64,000 nt of DNA from CAZLFA01 sp964558665. Its GTDB lineage: Bacteria > Desulfobacterota > Syntrophia > Syntrophales > PHBD01. A program made the position numbers and the translations under genes. The notes under the pieces were generated by a model. It was given only the letters and a program-made list of their open reading frames with translations. It ran no database searches and was not told the origin of the DNA. The stretch is taken from assembly GCA_964558665.1 (NCBI GenBank), contig CAZLFA010000011.1, positions 1 to 64,000 on the forward strand. Reading direction: 5' to 3'. Position 1 is the first letter of the stretch; each line of letters begins with the position of its first letter. Positions 35,548 through 44,144 of this stretch are shown in pieces.

Positions 35548-35589
35548 CCACCCACTGTTTAAATGAATAATCATTCGCATGGAGCTTCC

Positions 35590-35805
35590 GTGGCCGCAAA
35601 AGGAAAGATAACAATCAATAGGGATTTGTGCAAAGAGTGTCACCTCTGCATATACGTCTGCAAACAGGAGCAGATAGCCCCGTCCAAAACGTACAATGCC
35701 AAGGGTTATCGTCCCGTCGTATTCATTGAAAATGGAAAGTGCACGGGGTGTGCTCTGTGTGCGACCATGTGCCCGGAAATCGCTATAGAGGTGTACCGTG
35801 AATAA
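35590..35805 (+). CDS. korD: 2-oxoacid:ferredoxin oxidoreductase, delta (2[4Fe-4S] ferredoxin) subunit
   Basis: 71 residues from the GTG at 35590, preferred because GGAG lies six bases before it; an in-frame ATG at 35563 has no ribosome site and would leave almost no leader. Two ferredoxin motifs are intact: CKECHLCIYVCKQEQ and CTGCALCATMCPE, each binding one [4Fe-4S] cluster. The protein passes electrons from the thiamine-dependent core to free ferredoxin. First gene of the operon korDABC; it overlaps the alpha gene by 8 bp. Confidence 0.9.
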   Translation: MAAKGKITINRDLCKECHLCIYVCKQEQIAPSKTYNAKGYRPVVFIENGKCTGCALCATMCPEIAIEVYRE

Positions 35806-36874
35806 AGTGCTCATGCAGGGCAATATGCTTATCGGTGAAGCAGCCATAAGAGCAGGCTGTCGTTTCTATGCCGGTTACCCGATTACCCCCCAGAATGAAC
35901 TGACTGAATACATGGCGGAAAACCTTCGCAAGGTGGAAGGCGGCGTATTTATCCAGTCGGAAAGCGAGATCGCTGCAGTAAACATGATCGCCGGGGCAAG
36001 CGCCGCCGGAGCTCGTGTGATGACATCATCCTCCAGCCCGGGAATATCGTTAAAACAGGAAGGTATTTCCTCCATGGCGGCATGTGAATTGCCCGGCGTC
36101 ATTGTCAACATCATGCGGGGCGGGCCCGGTCTTGGAAACATCCGGCCCTCACAGGGTGACTATTTTCAAGCTACGCGCGGAGGCGGGCACGGTGATTACA
36201 GAGTGATCGTTCTGGCCCCTGCAACAGGACAGGAACTTGCTGATTTGACCATGGCGGCCTTTGATCTGGCCGACCAGTACCGCTCACCGGTGATGATTCT
36301 GGCTGACGGAATGATGGGGCAGATGATGGAACCTGTCACCTTTAAAAAACCGAAGACGCGCAAATATGATGAGCGCTATGTCCTGAAAGGATGCGGAACC
36401 GGTAAAAGCAAATTCATAAGAGGGCTTATTCTTGACGCTCAACTCATGGAAGAGCACAACTGGAAGCTTTACAGAAAATACCAGGTCATTTCCCAGAAAG
36501 AAACGAGATGCGAAAGATATAGGACAGAAGATGCGGAAATGGTCATTGTCGCATACGGGACAGCGGCGAGGGTTGCAAAGGGCGCCATAAAAAGACTGAG
36601 AGATTCCGGTCTCAAAGTGGGGCTTTTCCGCCCGATTTCTCTCTGGCCTTTCCCCACCAAGGAACTGCGGGAAATGTCGGAGAAGACAAAACATTATATA
36701 GTGTTTGAAATGAGCACAGGCCAGATGCTGGAAGATGTTAGGCTTGCTCTGCAGGGATATGCGGAGATAGACTTCTTCGGACGCCCCGGTGGTGTTGTGC
36801 CGCCGCCGATGGAGCTGTATAACGTTGTCGCGCGCCGTTATCCCAAAAAAGACGAATATATGGATCGTTTTTAG
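35798..36874 (+). CDS. korA: 2-oxoacid:ferredoxin oxidoreductase, alpha subunit (KorA/VorB type)
   Basis: 358 residues, starting at a GTG with GAGG seven bases upstream. It shows the pyrimidine-binding domain of the family (AGYPITPQNELTEYMAENL, FIQSESEIAAVNMIAGAS, SSSSPGISLKQEG) and the RGGPGLGNIRPSQGDYFQA segment. Together with beta it forms the thiamine diphosphate site that oxidatively decarboxylates a 2-oxoacid to an acyl-CoA and reduces ferredoxin, a central reversible step in anaerobes. Substrate choice between 2-oxoglutarate and branched-chain 2-oxoacids cannot be read from sequence; the symbol is therefore provisional. Confidence 0.88.
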   Translation: MNKVLMQGNMLIGEAAIRAGCRFYAGYPITPQNELTEYMAENLRKVEGGVFIQSESEIAAVNMIAGASAAGARVMTSSSSPGISLKQEGISSMAACELPGVIVNIMRGGPGLGNIRPSQGDYFQATRGGGHGDYRVIVLAPATGQELADLTMAAFDLADQYRSPVMILADGMMGQMMEPVTFKKPKTRKYDERYVLKGCGTGKSKFIRGLILDAQLMEEHNWKLYRKYQVISQKETRCERYRTEDAEMVIVAYGTAARVAKGAIKRLRDSGLKVGLFRPISLWPFPTKELREMSEKTKHYIVFEMSTGQMLEDVRLALQGYAEIDFFGRPGGVVPPPMELYNVVARRYPKKDEYMDRF

Positions 36875-36906
36875 TCAATTGGATCAAACCGAGGAATTTA
36901 CAGCAG

Positions 36907-37674
36907 ATGAAAAAAGTATTCCAATACCCTGAAAGCCTGAAAAGCACCCCGTTTCATTATTGTCCGGGATGCGGTCACAGCATCATCCACCGGCTTGTAG
37001 CGGAGGTTATCGACGAGATGAAGATCAGGGGGATTACTATCGGCGTACCCCCGGCAGGATGCGCCGTACTTGCATACAACTACTTTGACGTCGACATGCA
37101 GGAAGCGCCTCACGGGAGAGGCCCGGCAGTGGCGACCGGAATAAAGAGAATGCTTCCCGATCGCGTTGTGTTCTCCTACCAGGGCGACGGTGATCTCGCT
37201 GCAATCGGAACCGCCGAAAGCTTCCATGCGGCAAACAGAGGGGAAAACATCACGATCATATTTATAAACAACGCAGTCTACGGCATGACGGGAGGCCAGA
37301 TGGCGCCGACTACCATTCTCGGCCAGAAGACCACAACATCTCCTCCGGGCAGAGATGCCCTTCTGGACGGTCATCCTGTACGCATCAGTGAGATTCTGGC
37401 GCATCTGCCGGGAACCGCCTATACGGAAAGATGTGCCGTCACGTCACCGGCAGGCATCAACAAAGCCAAGCGGGCTATCAGAAAGGCCTTCCAATACCAG
37501 ATGGAGGGACGAGGATTCACGCTTGTGGAACTGCTTTCTCCGTGCCCGACCAACTGGAAGATGAGCCCCGTCGATTCCTGCAAGTGGATCGACGACGTGA
37601 TGACGAAGCAATTTCCTCTGGGAGTGATGAAGGACACACCGGCTTCTGAAAAAAAGGAGGCGCAGGCATCATGA
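36907..37674 (+). CDS. korB: 2-oxoacid:ferredoxin oxidoreductase, beta (thiamine diphosphate) subunit
   Basis: 255 residues. The cluster and cofactor region begins with HYCPGCGHSIIH; thiamine diphosphate and Mg are bound through SYQGDGDLAAIGTAE ... NNAVYGMTGGQMAPTT. It is about the usual length for a stand-alone beta subunit. It lies 32 bp after alpha, and its stop overlaps the gamma start by 4 bp. Confidence 0.9.
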   Translation: MKKVFQYPESLKSTPFHYCPGCGHSIIHRLVAEVIDEMKIRGITIGVPPAGCAVLAYNYFDVDMQEAPHGRGPAVATGIKRMLPDRVVFSYQGDGDLAAIGTAESFHAANRGENITIIFINNAVYGMTGGQMAPTTILGQKTTTSPPGRDALLDGHPVRISEILAHLPGTAYTERCAVTSPAGINKAKRAIRKAFQYQMEGRGFTLVELLSPCPTNWKMSPVDSCKWIDDVMTKQFPLGVMKDTPASEKKEAQAS

Positions 37675-38228
37675 TGGTAAAAACTATTTTCTCCGGATTC
37701 GGAGGCCAGGGCGTCCTCATGATGGGCTACACGTTTGCGTATGCAGCAATGAGCAGCGGTCTGCATGTTACCTATCTGCCGTCATACGGGGCGGAGATGA
37801 GGGGCGGCACGGCAAATTGCACCGTTGCCATATCGGATGAAGAGATCGCTTCCCCCATTGCTTCCGAACCGGATTATATAATAGCCATGAACACTCCGTC
37901 ACTTTACACTTTCCAGAATCGCGTCGCCAGCGGAGGCACCCTTTTTCTTAATGCATCAATTATCGAGGCACACCCCAGCAGAAAGGACATCGCTGTATGT
38001 TCTGTCCCCTGCGGCGAAATTGCGGAAAGCCAGGGAAATTCGAGAGGAGCCAACGTTGTCATGATGGGCGCCTTTCTCAAAAAAACGGGATTGCTGTCAA
38101 CGGAGCTTTATCTAAAAAGCCTGGAAACTTATATGGGAACCAAAAAGAAGGCGTTAGTGGAAACAAACCGGAAGGCGTTCAAGGCAGGATATGAATTCCT
38201 GGATAAAGCGGCAGGAGGAACCAAATAA
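37671..38228 (+). CDS. korC: 2-oxoacid:ferredoxin oxidoreductase, gamma subunit
   Basis: 185 residues with the family start IFSGFGGQGVLMMGYTFAYA and SYGAEMRGGTANCTV, the domain that binds CoA and completes the alpha/beta core. AAGGAGG lies upstream of the ATG, which overlaps the beta stop. With delta, alpha and beta this gives the full four-subunit enzyme. Confidence 0.9.
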   Translation: MMVKTIFSGFGGQGVLMMGYTFAYAAMSSGLHVTYLPSYGAEMRGGTANCTVAISDEEIASPIASEPDYIIAMNTPSLYTFQNRVASGGTLFLNASIIEAHPSRKDIAVCSVPCGEIAESQGNSRGANVVMMGAFLKKTGLLSTELYLKSLETYMGTKKKALVETNRKAFKAGYEFLDKAAGGTK

Positions 38229-38230
38229 TC

Positions 38231-38659
38231 ATGGCTGTCAAGCAGATCTCAGTATTATTGGGCAATTTGCCGGGGACACTGTCCAGGCTTACCGATATCC
38301 TCGACAAAGAAGACATTACCGCCAAGGCCATGCTCACGGCCAGCATTGCCGAAGACAGCATGGTTCGCCTGGTTGTCAACGACCCGCAGCGGGCTGCCGG
38401 CGTGATCGAGAGCTTTAATTTCAATTACGAGATAACGGAGGTTCTGGCGGCTGAAGTTCCTCTGCACCCGGGAGGAATGAACGCTATACTGAAGCCTCTG
38501 GCAAGCTCGGATATCAATATTCACTACCTCTACACCACTATCAATCGCCTGGGCAAGGAGACCATTGTCATCCTGGGCGTGGACAAGATAGAAGAAGCCG
38601 CAGACATCCTGCGGCGAAACTGGATCAATCTTATCGATGACGAGATTTATTCGCTCTGA
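38231..38659 (+). CDS. Double ACT-domain protein
   Basis: 142 residues forming two ACT repeats (KQISVLLGNLPGTLSRLTDI and a second starting near LAAEVPLHPGGMNAILKPLA). ACT pairs bind amino acids at dimer interfaces and control enzymes. It begins 3 bp after the gamma subunit stop, so it belongs to the same transcript. ACT proteins of this kind often follow genes for 2-oxoacid:ferredoxin oxidoreductases, which suggests an amino-acid-linked substrate; that link is inference. Confidence 0.85.
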   Translation: MAVKQISVLLGNLPGTLSRLTDILDKEDITAKAMLTASIAEDSMVRLVVNDPQRAAGVIESFNFNYEITEVLAAEVPLHPGGMNAILKPLASSDINIHYLYTTINRLGKETIVILGVDKIEEAADILRRNWINLIDDEIYSL

Positions 38660-38693
38660 AAGAAAAGTCCTGTAACCTTTTCCTGCTTTTCTT

Positions 38694-39110
38694 ATGTCTG
38701 TATCCCCTGAAAAAGAAAAAACGCTTCAAAAGCGCATGGAGGCTCTCGGAGTCCAGGAGAGCGACTTTCGGGAAACCTTTGTCCGTTCCTCAGGGCCTGG
38801 CGGCCAGAAGGTAAACAAGACGTCGACCTGTGTGCTTCTGGTTCATATGCCTACCGGACTTTCAGTAAAATGCCAGCAGGAAAGGTCTCAGGCGTTGAAC
38901 AGGTTTTTGGCCAGGCGGATCCTTGTAGACCGTATCGAAAGGCTGAAGACAGGGTTGGTTGCAGCCGAAAAGATGCGCATCGAAAAAGTCAGAAGACAGA
39001 AACGGCGCCGCTCGAAAAGAGCACAGGAGAAAATGCTGGAGCAGAAGCATATACAATCGGAAAAGAAAAACCTGAGGGTTAAAGTTTCTGGGGATACAGG
39101 AGAGGGTTAA
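38694..39110 (+). CDS. ArfB-like peptidyl-tRNA hydrolase / release-factor-like protein
   Basis: 138 residues. The GGQ loop of class I release factors is intact (RSSGPGGQKVNKTSTCV), but there is no codon-recognition domain. The C-terminus is a strongly basic helix (VRRQKRRRSKRAQEKM), as in ArfB/ICT1, where such a tail enters the empty mRNA channel of stalled ribosomes. The likely job is release of peptides from ribosomes stalled without a stop codon. It is the last gene of the kor-ACT transcript, 34 bp after the ACT gene. Confidence 0.83.
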   Translation: MSVSPEKEKTLQKRMEALGVQESDFRETFVRSSGPGGQKVNKTSTCVLLVHMPTGLSVKCQQERSQALNRFLARRILVDRIERLKTGLVAAEKMRIEKVRRQKRRRSKRAQEKMLEQKHIQSEKKNLRVKVSGDTGEG

Positions 39111-39120
39111 AAGAATAAAA

Positions 39121-39162
39121 AAAGGGAGGAGAAGTCCTTTGTTATTTGCCTCTCCCCCCTTT
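39121..39162. terminator. Bidirectional terminator between the ArfB-like gene and atpE
   Basis: AAAGGGAGGAGA (39121-39132) pairs with TCTCCCCCCTTT (39151-39162) with one mismatch. An A-run precedes it on the plus strand and T-richness occurs on both sides, so it can serve both convergent transcripts. Confidence 0.6.
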
Positions 39163-39177
39163 ATGCAATATGCCTTT

Positions 39178-39561
39178 TTACATACCAACCAGCTTCAGGA
39201 GCGGGTTAGCGTAAAGGATGACCAGCGCAATAACCAGAGCATAGATCGCGACGGACTCTGTCATAGCCATACCGACCATCATGGTCATCATGATTTTACC
39301 CTGCGCATCGGGGTTTCTGCCGACGGCATTGCTGGCGCCGCTTGTTGCCTGTCCAAGACCGAGACCGGCACCGATTGCACCAAATCCCATTGATACGCCT
39401 GCTGCCAACGTAGTAATTGCAACGATAATCGTTTTTGAGTAATCAATAACGCCTGACGGAGCCGGAGCTGCTGCTGCCGCTTCTTTCGCTGCCAATGCCA
39501 ACGGGGCGAGTACGAAAACTGCCATGATTACCAGCAAACTGCCTACGAATACTTTTTTCAT
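39178..39561 (-). CDS. atpE: ATP synthase F0 subunit c
   Basis: 127 residues from the ATG at 39561, where TAAGGAGG gives a strong ribosome site; longer readings reach into the leader. It has a signal-like N-terminus (KKVFVGSLLVIMAVFVLAP), then the two-helix hairpin with the polar loop GRNPDA and the ion-binding carboxylate in MAMTESVAIYALV. The Na+-type glutamine of helix 1 is not at its usual position and the residue after Glu-Ser is Val, so coupling to protons is more likely. No other ATP synthase gene is near; the subunit is encoded alone, opposite to groESL. Confidence 0.92.
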   Translation of the reverse strand: MKKVFVGSLLVIMAVFVLAPLALAAKEAAAAAPAPSGVIDYSKTIIVAITTLAAGVSMGFGAIGAGLGLGQATSGASNAVGRNPDAQGKIMMTMMVGMAMTESVAIYALVIALVILYANPLLKLVGM

Positions 39562-39701
39562 TCTTTCCTCCTTAGTTTTTTGTTTTTTTGTTAACCATTT
39601 TCCTGGAAAAATCGCGTTTTGCTGCCTTCCTTCACCCCCCTTCCTTTTTTTTTGCGCCTCCCCGGACACATCCATCACGTGAACCTGAGAAGACATGGTA
39701 T

Positions 39702-39730
39702 CTTGTAACTGCACAGGAGACAATTGTCAA
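39702..39730 (-). promoter_or_regulatory. Promoter of atpE
   Basis: On the minus strand a perfect TTGACA (39730-39725) is spaced 17 bp from TACAAG (39707-39702). The transcript would have a leader of about 135 nt before the atpE start, A/G-rich near the ribosome site, with no named RNA motif. The whole spacer 39562-39929 otherwise holds only this and the groESL promoter. Confidence 0.55.
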
Positions 39731-39821
39731 GAAGATTTTGGGTTGCAAACATTGAAAGAATGTGCTTTTTAGAGTCACAAGAATAAAGCAGGATTATCAA
39801 TAATATTTTATTTTCGAATCC

Positions 39822-39849
39822 TTGACATGAATGAATTCGTGTTTAACTT
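39822..39849 (+). promoter_or_regulatory. Promoter of groESL
   Basis: TTGACA (39822-39827) with TAACTT (39844-39849) at 16 bp spacing, 80 bp before the groES start. I looked for a CIRCE element (the HrcA operator) and found none, so control may be by a sigma factor or another system. Confidence 0.5.
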
Positions 39850-39929
39850 AGGCAGGATTTGAATACTTACCGCATCGCCTCATAACAAAAAAATATACAA
39901 AAAATGCAGAAAGGAGAGAGTATAGCATT

Positions 39930-40217
39930 ATGAAGATCAGACCATTACAGGACAGAGTTATTGTTGAACGGGTTGCCGAAGAAGAGAAGACCAAGGGGGG
40001 AATCATCATTCCCGATTCGGCCAAAGAGAAACCGATTGAAGGCAAAGTCAAGGCAGTCGGCAAAGGCAGATCAACCGAGGACGGCAAACTTGTTAAGCCC
40101 GACGTGAAAGCCGGCGATAAAATCCTGTTCAGTAAGTATGCCGGAACTGAAGTAAAGATCGACGGCAAAGAGTACCTCATCATGAGGGAAGAAGACATTC
40201 TTGGCGTAATCGAATAA
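39930..40217 (+). CDS. groES: Co-chaperonin GroES
   Basis: 95 residues, usual length. It starts MKIRPLQDRVIVERV, carries the mobile loop EEEKTKGGIIIPDSAKEKP and ends in YLIMREEDILGVIE. It forms the heptameric lid of the GroEL folding chamber. AAAGGAGAGAG precedes the ATG; groEL begins 31 bp downstream. Confidence 0.98.
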   Translation: MKIRPLQDRVIVERVAEEEKTKGGIIIPDSAKEKPIEGKVKAVGKGRSTEDGKLVKPDVKAGDKILFSKYAGTEVKIDGKEYLIMREEDILGVIE

Positions 40218-40248
40218 TAATTATATAGAATATAAGGAGGATAGGTTA

Positions 40249-41883
40249 ATGGGAGCAAAAGTACTACAGTATGACGAAGATGCAAGAAAATCGATTCTCA
40301 AGGGTGTCAATACACTGGCAGATGCAGTAAAAGTAACACTCGGCCCCAAGGGAAGAAATGTTATTCTGGATAAATCCTTCGGTTCACCCACGGTAACCAA
40401 GGATGGTGTCACCGTTGCCAAGGAAATCGAGCTTGAAGACAAATTCGAAAACATGGGCGCCCAGATGGTTAAGGAAGTGGCCAGCAAGACCAGCGACGTT
40501 GCCGGTGACGGAACAACGACAGCCACGATCCTGGCCCAGGCGATATTCAGAGAGGGAGCCAAATCCGTAGCGGCAGGCAGCAATCCGATGGACATCAAAA
40601 GAGGCATAGACAAGGCCGTTGAAACAGTGGTAGCCGAACTCAAGAAACTCAGCAAACCCACCAAAGACCAGAAAGAGATCGCCCAGGTCGGCACAATTTC
40701 CGCCAACAACGATGAAGCAATCGGCGGCATTATCGCAGAGGCCATGAGCAAGGTCGGCAAGGAAGGCGTCATCACCGTTGAAGAGGCAAAAAGCCTGGAT
40801 ACAGAGCTGGAAATTGTTGAAGGTATGCAGTTCGACAGAGGATATATCTCCCCCTATTTCGTGACCAACGCAGAAAAAATGACGGTAAACATGGACGATC
40901 CCTACATTCTCATCAACGAAAAGAAGATCAGCGGCATGAAAGACCTTCTCCCCGTTCTGGAGCAGATCGCCAAGATGGGCAAGCCCCTCCTCATCATTTC
41001 CGAAGACATCGAAGGAGAGGCGCTGGCAACACTGGTTGTGAACAAGATCCGTGGCACGCTCCATGTGGCAGCCGTTAAAGCTCCCGGTTTTGGCGATCGC
41101 AGAAAAGCCATGCTGGAAGACATTGCCATCCTTACAGGCGGCAAGATGATCTCCGAAGACATGGGCTCCAAACTGGAGAACACCCGCATGGAAGACCTCG
41201 GTCGCGCCAAAAAGATCGTCATCGACAAGGACAACACGACCATCATCGACGGCGCCGGCAAGAGAGCCGCTCTGGAAGGAAGAGTTAAGCAGATCCGCGC
41301 TCAGATCGATGAGACTTCATCCGACTACGATCGCGAGAAACTTCAGGAGAGACTGGCGAAGCTGGTGGGCGGTGTAGCCGTAATCAAAGTCGGCGCAGCA
41401 ACCGAGACGGAAATGAAAGAGAAGAAGGCGCGTGTAGAAGACGCCCTTAATGCAACACGCGCAGCAGTAGAAGAAGGAATCGTACCTGGCGGCGGCGTTG
41501 CTTATATTCGCACCCTGCCCGCGCTGGACAAGATGAAACTCGATAATGACCAGCAGGTAGGCGTTTCGATTGTGAAGAAGGCGCTCGAAGAGCCGCTGAA
41601 GATGATCGCAATAAACGCAGGTATGGAAGGCACGATCGTTGTGGAAAAGGTAAAAGAGAAAAAAGGCGCCTTCGGATTCAACGCCAGAAGCGATCAGTAC
41701 GAAGACATGATCGCTGCCGGCGTCATCGATCCGACCAAGGTGACAAGATTTGCCCTGCAGAACGCCTCATCGGTAGCCGGCTTAATGCTCACCACTCAGT
41801 GCATGATCGCCGACAAGCCTGAGGACAAGAGCAGCGCCATGCCCCCGATGCCTCCAGGAGGCGGTTACCCCGGCATGATGTAG
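40249..41883 (+). CDS. groEL: Chaperonin GroEL
   Basis: 544 residues, full length. ATP-site motifs VTLGPKGRNVILDKSFG and VAGDGTTTATILAQAI are present, as is the apical domain and a C-terminal GGGYPGMM tail typical of the flexible Gly-Met end. A ribosome site (AAGGAGG) stands nine bases before the ATG. A strong terminator follows after about 40 bp. Confidence 0.98.
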   Translation: MGAKVLQYDEDARKSILKGVNTLADAVKVTLGPKGRNVILDKSFGSPTVTKDGVTVAKEIELEDKFENMGAQMVKEVASKTSDVAGDGTTTATILAQAIFREGAKSVAAGSNPMDIKRGIDKAVETVVAELKKLSKPTKDQKEIAQVGTISANNDEAIGGIIAEAMSKVGKEGVITVEEAKSLDTELEIVEGMQFDRGYISPYFVTNAEKMTVNMDDPYILINEKKISGMKDLLPVLEQIAKMGKPLLIISEDIEGEALATLVVNKIRGTLHVAAVKAPGFGDRRKAMLEDIAILTGGKMISEDMGSKLENTRMEDLGRAKKIVIDKDNTTIIDGAGKRAALEGRVKQIRAQIDETSSDYDREKLQERLAKLVGGVAVIKVGAATETEMKEKKARVEDALNATRAAVEEGIVPGGGVAYIRTLPALDKMKLDNDQQVGVSIVKKALEEPLKMIAINAGMEGTIVVEKVKEKKGAFGFNARSDQYEDMIAAGVIDPTKVTRFALQNASSVAGLMLTTQCMIADKPEDKSSAMPPMPPGGGYPGMM

Positions 41884-41920
41884 GCAATGCCTCATAAGTA
41901 TAAATAAGTTTTTTAACACA

Positions 41921-41955
41921 AAAGCCCTCTGCAAGTTCATCCTGCAGAGGGCTTT
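41921..41955 (+). terminator. Intrinsic terminator of groESL
   Basis: A perfect 13-bp stem, AAAGCCCTCTGCA (41921-41933) with TGCAGAGGGCTTT (41943-41955), around a 9-nt loop, followed by a T-rich tail. It lies 38 bp after the groEL stop. Confidence 0.85.
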
Positions 41956-41986
41956 ATATTTCAAGTCCAATGTTTAACATAACTCA

Positions 41987-42097
41987 CTTAAAGAGTTGTT
42001 CCGCGGCTCAGAATATTTTTCTTCCGAAGCAGTTGCAGATTTTACGAGTCGTGCCCGGCAGAAAAAAATTTGGTTCGCCGCTTGAAAACTATTTAAG
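41987..42097 (-). repeat. Dispersed hairpin repeat, copy R5 (reverse orientation)
   Basis: Arms CTTAAAGAGTTGTTC and GAAAACTATTTAAG pair imperfectly. The core reads GCGGCTCAGAATATTTTTC on the left and AAAAAAATTTGGTTCGCCGC on the right, the reverse orientation of R1-R3. The flank after 42097 (TTATCTTTTGTGCAGAGCTTTC-like) resembles the outer arm of R3. It lies between convergent genes. Confidence 0.75.
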
Positions 42098-42124
42098 CAT
42101 GCTTTTATCTTTTGTGCAGAGCTT

Positions 42125-43855
42125 TCATTTCAAAGGAATATTAAAAGAGAAGGTGCTGCCCTTGCCTGTCTCGCTTTCCACCCAGATTTTCCCTCCGTGA
42201 TGTTCGATAATCTGTCGGCAGATGGCCAAGCCCAGGCCTGTTCCCCTTAATTGGCGGGTGAGTGCGCCATTTGCCTGACGGTACTTCTCGAATATCTTCT
42301 GTTTGTCTTCTTCAGCAATACCGATACCTGAGTCAATGACGCTAACAATAATTTCTCCATTGCTCTGTTTTGCTGCCAGGGTGACGATGCCATGCTCGGT
42401 AAATCTGACGGCATTGGAAAGAAGGTTTACAAGAACCTGTACCAGGCGATCCCTGTCTCCCGTAACAGAGGGCAGATTACTCTCCACATCCTTTGTCAGA
42501 GAGATGTCCTTTTGTGCAAAGATGGGTGCAGTTGCCGTTACTGCCTGCGCAATAATATCTTCAATAGACATGGAAACCATCTGCCAATCAATCTTGCCGG
42601 ATTCGAACTTGGCCATGTCATAAACGTTGTTTATCAGAGCGGACAGCCTCCTCCCCTCAGACAGCATTGTATTGATGTTGTCCTGCAACCGCTCGACAAC
42701 TTTGTTCGTCTGTTCGTCTTCGGCATTCAGTTTTGGGAGAATGGATTCCTCCATCTTTTTTTTGATGCTTTCGGAGAAAACCAAAACGGATGAAAGGGGC
42801 GTCTTTAATTCATGCGCGACTGTTGCAAGGAAATCCATTCGTTTTTCTGTTTCCGCCAGCAATTGCTGATTCTTTTCCTCCAGGGCTTCTATTCTGCCCC
42901 TGGCATCGTTGAACCTGGATCTTAGCGCCATTAAAAAGATAGTGCCGCCAAATATAGTAGTGGCAAGAACTATCATCCAGAAGACAAGGTGCCAGGTTGA
43001 CAGGCGTCCGTAAGATTCAATTGCCGCCGTTATGCTTACCAATGAAAATGGCGTGTCCTTTATGGGAAAACGCAAGGCATAGGATTTTCTTTTTACGCCA
43101 TCGGAAGTAACCGCAGCAAACTCAAAAGGCTTGCCGGTTTCTATTTCACCAAGATCCGGAACACCGCTAAGGCCTGGATCCGCGGGTGAGCCTTTTAAAA
43201 GTTCCTTGCCTTCCGTCAAAACAAACGCTTTCCTGTCCGGAATCTGTTCGTCCTTAAAGAGATGGTCATAGACTATATTCGACCTGATCAAGGCAACGAT
43301 CTGTCCTTTATAAACGTTTTGATGATAGCATGGCCGGGAAATCATGATTTCCCGGTTCGCCTTTATGGTAAACAGCATTCTATCCCCATTTTTCGGAGGC
43401 GGCGGCGCTTTAAGACCATTTTTCGCATCCATGAACGGTTTTGATGAAACATGATCTATAAGGATGATCCCTTTTTCATCAAAAAACACCATTCTTGTAT
43501 AGACAGGGTTGCTGCCCACTTTTCGCCCATTAATCAATTCCAAAAAGCGGTGATTGACCGGAATGACACGAAGCTCCTGCTGCTGGGAATCAGCCTGATC
43601 GGGGGCCATGTTTTCAAAGAAGGCACTCATCTCCCCGGATGATGCAAGGCCGACCAGATCATCCCTGCGATCAGTAAAAAATGCAGCCAGGGCAGCGCTG
43701 CGTCTTTCTGTTTCAATTCTCGCCTGCTCCAGCAGCGTGGTTTGCAGTCCGCTCATCGAAACGAAACCGGAAATAAACATGAAAAAGACGTATCCGATAA
43801 TGGCTGCCCCGACAATAAAGGCGATAAGGTTGAGTTTATTTTGATACCATTTCAT
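42125..43855 (-). CDS. Membrane sensor histidine kinase with Cache domain
   Basis: 576 residues. A membrane helix (about 10-32) and a second one near 280-302 enclose a periplasmic Cache-type domain of about 245 residues. After a short coiled coil comes HisKA (LATVAHELKTPLSSVLV, His about 345) and HATPase (NLLSNAVRFTE, DSGIGI, GTGLGLAICRQ). No partner regulator is adjacent, so it is an orphan kinase. It ends just after repeat R5. Confidence 0.9.
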   Translation of the reverse strand: MKWYQNKLNLIAFIVGAAIIGYVFFMFISGFVSMSGLQTTLLEQARIETERRSAALAAFFTDRRDDLVGLASSGEMSAFFENMAPDQADSQQQELRVIPVNHRFLELINGRKVGSNPVYTRMVFFDEKGIILIDHVSSKPFMDAKNGLKAPPPPKNGDRMLFTIKANREIMISRPCYHQNVYKGQIVALIRSNIVYDHLFKDEQIPDRKAFVLTEGKELLKGSPADPGLSGVPDLGEIETGKPFEFAAVTSDGVKRKSYALRFPIKDTPFSLVSITAAIESYGRLSTWHLVFWMIVLATTIFGGTIFLMALRSRFNDARGRIEALEEKNQQLLAETEKRMDFLATVAHELKTPLSSVLVFSESIKKKMEESILPKLNAEDEQTNKVVERLQDNINTMLSEGRRLSALINNVYDMAKFESGKIDWQMVSMSIEDIIAQAVTATAPIFAQKDISLTKDVESNLPSVTGDRDRLVQVLVNLLSNAVRFTEHGIVTLAAKQSNGEIIVSVIDSGIGIAEEDKQKIFEKYRQANGALTRQLRGTGLGLAICRQIIEHHGGKIWVESETGKGSTFSFNIPLK

Positions 43856-43935
43856 TTTTCAATACACAGTGATAAAATATCCGAAAGCCTAAAAAGCTGC
43901 CGGTTGCAAATTCTCCGACTATCCGACGCATTGTA

Positions 43936-44106
43936 TCAATCAAGCCTTTTCGCTTCATCGATCAGCATGACAGGAATATCATCCCTGATCTCATAGAGAA
44001 GCCTGCATTTATCGCATATCAGACCGTCCATCTTTTCATTCAGATGGATGTCGCCCTTACACTTAGGACATGCCAGAATATCAAGTAGTTCCTTGCTTAT
44101 TGCCAT
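43936..44106 (-). CDS. Trm112-like small zinc-ribbon protein
   Basis: 56 residues, a gene too short for most ORF filters. It reads MAISKELLDILACPKCKGD and continues with ICDKCRLLYEIRDDIPVML. Two CxxC pairs (ACPKCK and ICDKCR) form a zinc ribbon, and the ending RDDIPVMLIDEA is typical of the Trm112/UPF0434 family. A clear ribosome site (GGAGG) stands eight bases before the ATG. Members assist methyltransferases or occur next to LPS genes (between lpxK and kdsB in enterobacteria); here it follows waaC by 38 bp, and is probably the last gene of the LPS cluster. Confidence 0.88.
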   Translation of the reverse strand: MAISKELLDILACPKCKGDIHLNEKMDGLICDKCRLLYEIRDDIPVMLIDEAKRLD

Positions 44107-44144
44107 ACTCAACCTCCATGATTTGTTATCATATCATAGTATGA

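Noticed and set aside
39178..39561. Na+-type ATP synthase c subunit
   Set aside because: Helix 1 has Leu at the glutamine ligand position when aligned on the polar loop, and Val follows Glu-Ser in helix 2.
39850..39929. CIRCE operator before groES
   Set aside because: No TTAGCACTC/GAGTGCTAA inverted repeat occurs in the region.
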